Source: an uncultured Oscillospiraceae bacterium
GTDB taxonomy: Bacteria; Bacillota; Clostridia; Oscillospirales; Acutalibacteraceae
Assembly (NCBI GenBank): GCA_900552985.1
Contig: USBP01000116.1
Span: 1-5,712 of the forward strand
Direction: 5' to 3'
Length of the DNA stretch: 5,712 nt
A program made the translations under genes and the position numbers. Positions 1 to 5,712 of the stretch are shown here, piece after piece (the stretch's first letter is position 1; every line of letters starts with the position of its first letter). The notes beneath the pieces are model-generated. The model made no database searches, had not been told where the DNA came from, and saw only the letters and a program-made list of their open reading frames with translations.

Positions 1-41
1 GATGCGCCGCAAATCCCTTCCAGCGCCTCCCGGATCCACAT
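1..41 (-). CDS. Possible 5' end of a further minus-strand gene (partial, uncertain)
   Basis: An ATG at 41-39 on the minus strand opens a frame that runs off the window edge and reads MWIREALEGICGA, a composition that could be a real amphipathic N-terminus. It would lie 47 nt downstream of the clpB stop codon in the same direction. Against it, no convincing ribosome binding site precedes the ATG, because that stretch is the heptamer repeat. The plus strand is also open here in two frames, ending at stops at 43-45 and 50-52, so the 3' end of a convergent gene is an equally possible reading. Function cannot be judged from 13 codons. Confidence 0.17.
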   Translation of the reverse strand, partial: MWIREALEGICGA

Positions 42-86
42 CTGAAATCTGAGATCTGGAGTCTGAGATCTGAGGCCTGAAATCTG
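42..86. repeat. Six-unit 7-bp tandem repeat (consensus CTGAGAT)
   Basis: Six consecutive heptamers start at 42, 49, 56, 63, 70 and 77: CTGAAAT, CTGAGAT, CTGGAGT, CTGAGAT, CTGAGGC and CTGAAAT. A final CTG follows at 84-86. The first three bases of every unit are invariant and the last four vary, mostly by transitions. The array begins just past the clpB stop codon and fills most of the gap there. Two AGATCT palindromes inside it could form a weak 6-bp stem, but no T-run follows, so it is not a normal terminator. Its role is unknown. Confidence 0.85.
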
Positions 87-88
87 TT

Positions 89-2692
<2,604 letters not shown>

Positions 2693-2719
2693 GGAATCGC
2701 CTTCCTTTTTCTGTTATCA

Positions 2720-2742
2720 GCCTGAAGCTTATCGCTTCAAGC
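2720..2742 (-). other. Hairpin in the clpB leader, upstream of its ribosome binding site
   Basis: Arms 2720-2728 and 2734-2742 pair over 9 bp with a 5-nt loop. In minus-strand RNA the only non-Watson-Crick pair is a U-G wobble; in plus-strand RNA the same position is a C-A mismatch, so the structure favours the minus (clpB) transcript. No T-run follows, so it is not a terminator. It ends 13 nt before the clpB Shine-Dalgarno and could be a processing or stabilising element for the clpB message. That function is inference. Confidence 0.5.
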
Positions 2743-2759
2743 AGCGTTGCTTTTGGTTT

Positions 2760-2803
2760 AAAAAGCGGAGCGGCGAGGGCTACGCTACCCGCTGCTCCGC
2801 TTT
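2760..2803 (-). terminator. Rho-independent terminator between hsp20 and clpB
   Basis: Arms 2762-2774 and 2791-2803 form a 13-bp stem with one imperfect position (2772/2793) and an inner GGG/CCC pairing (2777-2779 with 2788-2790). On the minus strand the stem begins 3 nt after the hsp20 stop codon and ends in five T's (2764-2760), the standard layout of an intrinsic terminator. Read on the plus strand it has only three T's and lies beyond no gene, so the minus direction is preferred. Because clpB lies directly downstream with no good promoter of its own visible, it probably works as a partial terminator that lowers clpB relative to hsp20. Confidence 0.75.
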
Positions 2804-2806
2804 CCT

Positions 2807-3238
2807 TCAACCGATGTCGATGCGCCGGCTCTCCGGTTTTTTGGCGCTGAGCTTTGGCAGCGTCAGCTCCAGCACGCCATGGCGGTAGGAGGCGGTGATC
2901 CCACCCTCCTCAATGCCAGCCAGGTCAAAGCTGCGTTCATAGACGCCATAGTGGCGCTCCCTGCGGATAAAGGGATGCTTGGCCTTTTCTTCACCATCGC
3001 TGTGAACAGCGCGGATGGTCAGGCGGCCTTCCTCAATATCAATGGAAATTTCTTCCTTACGGAAGCCGGGCAACTCCGCCTGTAGGAGGAAACAATCCTC
3101 CTTCTCAAGGATATCTGTGCGCATGGAGGCAATTTTCTTTTCCTCCCGATGGAAATCACGTTCCATCCTGTTGAAATCATGATCCAGTTCTCTGAGCATA
3201 TTCCGTTCGCCGCGGGTCAGGGGAATCCGTTCAAACAT
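2807..3238 (-). CDS. hsp20: Small heat-shock protein, Hsp20/alpha-crystallin family
   Basis: A 143-residue ATP-independent holdase chaperone of the cytoplasm; the length is typical of bacterial Hsp20/IbpA/Hsp18 proteins. A charged N-terminal arm (about 1-38) is followed by the alpha-crystallin domain (about 40-130), with the family signatures AELPGF (54-59), a DI-EEGRLTI strand (67-76) and the hallmark GVLELTLPK (121-129). The C-terminal tail ends RRIDIG, carrying the I-x-I motif (140-142) that links dimers into oligomers. Hsp20 oligomers bind unfolding proteins and pass them to DnaK/ClpB, which fits clpB as the next gene on the same strand. The start ATG at 3238 has GGAG (3251-3248) 9 nt upstream; an internal Met14 is a poorer start. 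Expression is probably HrcA/CIRCE-controlled, and the ribosome binding site may also be masked by leader RNA. Confidence 0.96.
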   Translation of the reverse strand: MFERIPLTRGERNMLRELDHDFNRMERDFHREEKKIASMRTDILEKEDCFLLQAELPGFRKEEISIDIEEGRLTIRAVHSDGEEKAKHPFIRRERHYGVYERSFDLAGIEEGGITASYRHGVLELTLPKLSAKKPESRRIDIG

Positions 3239-3285
3239 AGATGATCGCTCCGTTTCTTTTACAAAAATGCTTTGTCAAACGCTTC

Positions 3286-3291
3286 GTTATA
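3286..3291 (-). promoter_or_regulatory. Candidate -10 box for hsp20 (weak)
   Basis: The minus strand reads TATAAC, five of six matches to the sigma-A -10 consensus, which would place a start near 3279 and give a leader of about 40 nt. No recognisable -35 box lies 16-18 bp upstream. A perfect TTGACA (3278-3273) lies on the wrong side of it and has no -10 of its own. If this were the real promoter, the CIRCE would sit about 100 bp upstream, an unusual place for HrcA repression. Confidence 0.2.
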
Positions 3292-3329
3292 TTGCTTGGG
3301 GCGGTGGCTTTGGTCTTGCTCCATACCGC

Positions 3330-3344
3330 TGTATTTAAAATACA
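3330..3344. repeat. Perfect 15-bp palindrome (7+1+7)
   Basis: TGTATTT and AAATACA flank a central A (3337), giving seven perfect pairs in an AT-rich stretch of the divergent region. It could be a binding site for a dimeric regulator, or part of the hsp20 leader fold, where it would form a 5-bp hairpin with a 5-nt loop. I do not recognise it as a named operator. Confidence 0.5.
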
Positions 3345-3348
3345 TATT

Positions 3349-3379
3349 ATTTATGACAAAACTAGCGATCATTTATGAC
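3349..3379 (+). repeat. Two direct copies of ATTTATGAC, 22 bp apart
   Basis: The copies occupy 3349-3357 and 3371-3379, start to start 22 bp, about two helical turns, so both face the same side of the DNA. They lie next to the CIRCE and upstream of the response-regulator gene. OmpR-family regulators commonly bind direct repeats with helical phasing, so an autoregulatory site is possible. That is inference; chance repetition in AT-rich DNA is the alternative. Confidence 0.4.
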
Positions 3380-3392
3380 GGAAGTGTAAACT

Positions 3393-3419
3393 TTAGCACT
3401 CGGTCGCATAGAGTGCTAA
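3393..3419. promoter_or_regulatory. CIRCE operator (HrcA binding site)
   Basis: TTAGCACTC (3393-3401), a 9-bp spacer and GAGTGCTAA (3411-3419) match the CIRCE consensus at all 18 arm positions with the exact spacer length. CIRCE is bound by the repressor HrcA, which is released when the GroE chaperonin is titrated by unfolded protein. It lies 154 bp from the hsp20 start codon and 149 bp from the response-regulator start codon. Hsp20-clpB is the obvious target, but the site is symmetric and its position alone does not say which direction it controls. Confidence 0.95.
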
Positions 3420-3425
3420 ATTGTA
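3420..3425 (-). promoter_or_regulatory. Candidate -10 box abutting the CIRCE, towards hsp20
   Basis: The minus strand reads TACAAT, five of six matches to TATAAT, directly next to the CIRCE. A start about 7 nt downstream (near 3413) would lie inside the operator, the usual geometry for HrcA repression, and would give hsp20 a leader of about 175 nt that includes both arms of the long-range stem. The position of a -35 box (about 3443-3448) is GC-rich and does not match the consensus, so confidence is low. Confidence 0.3.
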
Positions 3426-3554
3426 GCCTGGAAAAAGACGGAGCGCGTTTTAGAGAGCGGTGTGGAGCGGCTACAGAGTGGGCGAAAGCAAAAGGAATGA
3501 AAAAAACACAGAAAGGACACATGCGGCGGTTACAATATCGCTATCAGAGGAGAA

Positions 3555-3559
3555 GGGAG
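3555..3559 (+). promoter_or_regulatory. Ribosome binding site of the response regulator
   Basis: GGGAG, within a purine-rich run (3546-3560), lies 9 nt before the ATG at 3569. It decides that start over the upstream in-frame ATG at 3497, whose nearest AAGGA is only about 1 nt away and which would add a basic 24-residue extension not expected in this family. Confidence 0.8.
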
Positions 3560-3568
3560 AAGTTGCCT

Positions 3569-4246
3569 ATGCGCTACCAGCTGTTGATTGCGGAGGATGA
3601 CCCCCGCCTGCGGGAGACACTGACGGATTATTTTACGGCAAAGGGCTTTGCGGTGACGGCCTGCCCGGACGGCAGGAGCGCCCTGGAGCAGTTGGAGCTG
3701 CAATGCTTTGACCTTGTGTTTTTGGATATCATGATGCCGGGGATCGATGGGCTGGCCGTCTGCCGTGAGATCCGTCAGATCAGCGCGGTACCGGTGATTT
3801 TCCTCACTGCGCGCAGCGGGGAGGAGAATGAGCTGCTCGGCTTTGGGCTTGGCGCCGATGATTACATTACGAAGCCGTTTTCTCTGCCGGTGCTGCATGC
3901 AAAGACGCTGGCGCTCATCAAGCGGGCCCGGGGGCGCGGCCTTTCGGAGCATGTGCTGGAAATGGGCGGCATCACGCTGGACGACCTGCGCCGGGAGGTC
4001 ACGGTGGATGGCGAGCGGGTGCCCCTTACACCGAAGGAATATGAGCTGTTGCTGTGCCTGATGGAGCATCGCGGGCTGGTGCTCTCGCGCGAGCAGCTGC
4101 TGCGCCGGGTGTGGGGCTATGATTATGAGGGCGATATCCGCACAGTGGATACGCACGTGAAAAAGCTGCGCCGGGCGCTCGGCCGGCGGGCGGGGGAAAT
4201 CCGCACGGTGATCAAAATGGGTTACCGGTTTGAGCCGGAGGAATGA
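3569..4246 (+). CDS. Two-component response regulator, OmpR/PhoB family
   Basis: A 225-residue DNA-binding regulator, the normal length for this family. The receiver domain (about 4-118) has the acidic pair D10/D11 in LLIAEDD, the phosphorylation site D53 in VFLDIMMPG, T80 in IFLTA and K102 in DDYITKPF, so all residues needed for phosphotransfer are present. The winged-helix domain (about 128-223) has the typical LTPKEYELL segment (153-161), a recognition helix around RTVDTHVKKLRRAL (191-204) and the closing wing GYRF (218-221). Phosphorylation by the adjacent kinase should drive dimerisation and binding to target promoters. The kinase gene follows after 27 nt on the same strand, so the two form an operon. 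It is divergent from hsp20-clpB. Target genes cannot be told from the sequence, and specific names (PhoP, CssR and so on) are not justified. Confidence 0.95.
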   Translation: MRYQLLIAEDDPRLRETLTDYFTAKGFAVTACPDGRSALEQLELQCFDLVFLDIMMPGIDGLAVCREIRQISAVPVIFLTARSGEENELLGFGLGADDYITKPFSLPVLHAKTLALIKRARGRGLSEHVLEMGGITLDDLRREVTVDGERVPLTPKEYELLLCLMEHRGLVLSREQLLRRVWGYDYEGDIRTVDTHVKKLRRALGRRAGEIRTVIKMGYRFEPEE

Positions 4247-4273
4247 CCGGCAGGGCGGAAAGGAGGGCTTTCG

Positions 4274-5712
4274 ATGGGCAGAAGCTTTTGGCGGGAGACC
4301 CGCCGCACAGCGGTCGTTTTGCTGCTGCTGTTTCTGGCGTCCGGGGCGACGTTGATGTTGGGCAGGGCGGTGGACAGCTATAACCCGCTTGCGCCGGGCA
4401 TGATGGTTGCGAACCAGCTCCAGAAAAATGCATACTATGCGCAGCACGGCGTCCAAAACGACATCCCGGATGATATGGAAATTTTGCAGGAATGCGTGCA
4501 GGCCTTTGCGGAGGAAGGGATTTATCTCAGCCTGATCCTGTATGAGGAGGATGCCGCTACCGTGCGGGCGGCGAGCGGCAATTACTTAAGACTATGGCCC
4601 TCTGAGGATACGCTGCAGGAGGAGCTGGATGTTGCGCTTGATTTTGTGCAGGAGGAGGAATCCCTCCGCGAGCTGCTGACGTGTATCTCCCAATACCCAT
4701 GCAGGCTGGTGCGGATTACCGGTTACCGGCAGGGGCATATGCTTTATCCTGTTCAGCTGACCTTGGAAGTGGACGGCAGGCAAAGGAATTGGCGCACGCT
4801 CAAGCAGGAAACCGTCACTGAAGTGAAGCGCTTTGCCTTTTCAGCGCCGGAATGGCTGGAGGGAGCGGAGCCTGTGGAGCTCAGCGGGGATTTGCAGTAT
4901 GATTTTTTGGGCAACCAGGGCTTTGACACGATACGGGCGGCCTCGAGCCGTGCTTTCAAGCATACAGTGCGCAGTTTTCAAAAAACATTTCACATGGCGC
5001 AGGAGGAGCATCCAAAATACCGTGCGGGAGAGCTTGCGGATTTTGCGCAGGATGGCGTCAGCTGGAGCGAAAATAAGATTCAAAATGAGGATCGGCTGCT
5101 CGATTGTTTCTGGCTGCCGGCTCAGGATCAAACCGCCCTCTATCTCTCCGTCAATATGGTTTCCTACCCATTGTATGATGCATTGCAGGAGCATGGCTGG
5201 GAACTGATGCCGCTGTTTTTCTTCCATCTCTGCGTCTTCATTGCGCTGCTGACCCGCAAATTCTGGGCGGTTTCCCGGGCGCAGGGGCGGGCGGCGCAGC
5301 GCCAGCGGGATTTCACCAACGCGCTTGCCCATGAGATGAAAACGCCGCTTGGCGTTATCCGCGGCTACAGCGAGCTGATGCAGGAGGGCGTTGCGCCCGC
5401 AAAGCATCCGGCTTACCTTGCGGGCATTGTCAGCGAGACGGAGCGGATGGATGGGATGGTGGGCGAAATGCTCTCCTACTCCCGGCTGGATCTTGAGCGG
5501 CAGCCCATGCAGCCCACCTGCTTTGCCATCGACGGGCTGCTTCGCCGCCTGCTGGAGGAATACCGGCCCCTGCTGGAGCAAAAGCAGCTCGCGCTCTATG
5601 TGGATGTGCCGGATTACCTCTATGTGACGGCGGATGAAAAGGGGATTGCGCTCGTGCTGCGCAATTTCCTTTCCAACGCGGTGAAATATGCGCCGCAGGG
5701 GAAAGCCGTCCG
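4274..5712 (+). CDS. Sensor histidine kinase, membrane-bound (3' end beyond window)
   Basis: The ATG at 4274 follows a near-ideal AAAGGAGG (4259-4266) by 7 nt and opens a frame that runs unbroken to the window edge: 479 codons, C-terminus missing. Membrane segments at about 12-30 and 310-327 enclose an extracytoplasmic region of about 280 residues, which I cannot assign to a known sensor family and which holds four cysteines (74, 137, 143, 278). Only about 18 residues separate the second membrane segment from the dimerisation/phosphoacceptor domain, so no HAMP domain fits. The H-box is DFTNALAHEMKTPLG (346-360) with phosphoacceptor His353. The ATP-binding domain begins and shows the N-box NFLSNAVKYAP (464-474); the glycine-rich G boxes would lie beyond the edge. 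It should autophosphorylate on His353 and pass phosphate to D53 of the upstream regulator. The signal is unknown. Confidence 0.94.
   Translation, partial: MGRSFWRETRRTAVVLLLLFLASGATLMLGRAVDSYNPLAPGMMVANQLQKNAYYAQHGVQNDIPDDMEILQECVQAFAEEGIYLSLILYEEDAATVRAASGNYLRLWPSEDTLQEELDVALDFVQEEESLRELLTCISQYPCRLVRITGYRQGHMLYPVQLTLEVDGRQRNWRTLKQETVTEVKRFAFSAPEWLEGAEPVELSGDLQYDFLGNQGFDTIRAASSRAFKHTVRSFQKTFHMAQEEHPKYRAGELADFAQDGVSWSENKIQNEDRLLDCFWLPAQDQTALYLSVNMVSYPLYDALQEHGWELMPLFFFHLCVFIALLTRKFWAVSRAQGRAAQRQRDFTNALAHEMKTPLGVIRGYSELMQEGVAPAKHPAYLAGIVSETERMDGMVGEMLSYSRLDLERQPMQPTCFAIDGLLRRLLEEYRPLLEQKQLALYVDVPDYLYVTADEKGIALVLRNFLSNAVKYAPQGKAV

Larger units (their letters stand above)
3241..3372 (-). promoter_or_regulatory. 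Candidate hsp20 leader RNA switch masking the ribosome binding site
   Basis: On the minus strand, ATGATCGCT (3372-3364) is a perfect 9-nt complement of AGCGATCAT (3249-3241), which overlaps the hsp20 Shine-Dalgarno GGAG (3251-3248) and fills the gap to the start codon. Past a small A/GG internal loop the stem continues with GUUU (3362-3359) pairing AAAC (3255-3252). Inside this closing stem three local hairpins can form: 3344-3330, 3329-3325 with 3305-3301 (GCGGU/ACCGC), and 3275-3271 with 3265-3261. Long-range masking of the ribosome binding site is the principle of hsp20 RNA thermometers such as ROSE and fourU elements, but this is neither motif by sequence. It only matters if transcription starts upstream of 3372, which is not shown. 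Confidence 0.4.
3239..3568. other. Divergent intergenic regulatory region (330 bp)
   Basis: No convincing gene lies between the hsp20 and response-regulator start codons. AT-rich DNA (about 3330-3393) carries a 15-bp palindrome, two copies of ATTTATGAC and, at its right edge, the CIRCE. The part nearest the response regulator (3420-3568) is more purine- and GC-rich and holds one 7-bp inverted repeat (3422-3428 with 3469-3475) but no strong sigma-A promoter. Candidate -10 boxes are listed separately or under rejected items. The region must serve both directions, since both flanking gene pairs start here. Confidence 0.8.

Noticed and set aside
2713..2742. clpB promoter TTGAAG (16 bp) GATAAC
   Set aside because: Each box matches only four of six positions, both overlap the hairpin, and the start would lie at the ribosome binding site itself.
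3273..3278. Perfect TTGACA on the minus strand upstream of hsp20 as a -35 box
   Set aside because: At 16-18 bp spacing the downstream hexamers (around AAACGG) do not resemble a -10 box, and the start would fall at or beyond the hsp20 ribosome binding site.
3531..3536. TACAAT as a -10 box for the response regulator
   Set aside because: No -35-like sequence lies 16-18 bp upstream and no TG extension precedes it. The leader would be very short, though it cannot be excluded.
3272..3568. Longer N-terminus for the response regulator (frame open from 3272; ATG at 3497)
   Set aside because: The family begins a few residues before the LLIAEDD strand. The extension is basic and unrelated, would include the CIRCE, and the ATG at 3497 has its purine run too close.
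3530..4456. Minus-strand open frame opposite the response regulator
   Set aside because: Its translation is rich in His, Arg, Gln and Pro with no family resemblance. The plus strand encodes a complete regulator with all key residues.
4841..5581. Minus-strand open frame opposite the histidine kinase
   Set aside because: The plus strand carries the H-box, the N-box and a strong ribosome binding site; the antisense translation shows no recognisable motif.

Overview
The window looks like a stretch of chromosome from a moderately GC-rich Firmicute. A clostridial relative (Oscillospirales-like) is my best guess. The basis is a perfect CIRCE operator (the HrcA target typical of Firmicutes), strong AGGAGG-type ribosome binding sites, and a clpB/hsp20/two-component gene set with G/C-ending codons. 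The taxonomic call is inference; no rRNA or other marker is present.

Layout. Bases 1-88 lie downstream of clpB. They hold six head-to-tail 7-bp repeats (42-86) and possibly the first codons of a further minus-strand gene. Bases 89-2692 (minus) encode a full-length ClpB disaggregase. Bases 2693-2806 are a short intercistronic gap with a strong intrinsic-terminator-like hairpin on the minus strand and a second hairpin before the clpB ribosome binding site. Bases 2807-3238 (minus) encode a small heat-shock protein (Hsp20). Bases 3239-3568 are a divergent intergenic region with a perfect CIRCE (3393-3419), a pair of 9-bp direct repeats, a 15-bp palindrome and, read as hsp20 leader RNA, a long-range stem that would cover the hsp20 ribosome binding site. 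Bases 3569-4246 (plus) encode an OmpR/PhoB-type response regulator. From 4274 to the window edge (plus) runs a membrane sensor histidine kinase, cut off inside its ATP-binding domain.

How it fits together. Hsp20 holds unfolding proteins in a refoldable state, and ClpB (with DnaK, which is not in the window) extracts proteins from aggregates. A joint hsp20-clpB heat-shock unit read leftward from a CIRCE-controlled region therefore makes sense. The terminator between the two genes suggests that hsp20 is made in excess over clpB. The CIRCE is almost centred between the two divergent start codons (about 150 bp to each), so HrcA could also act on the two-component genes. That possible link, and the candidate RNA switch in the hsp20 leader, are the most interesting points. 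The protein families are ordinary and I see no clearly new multi-gene system.
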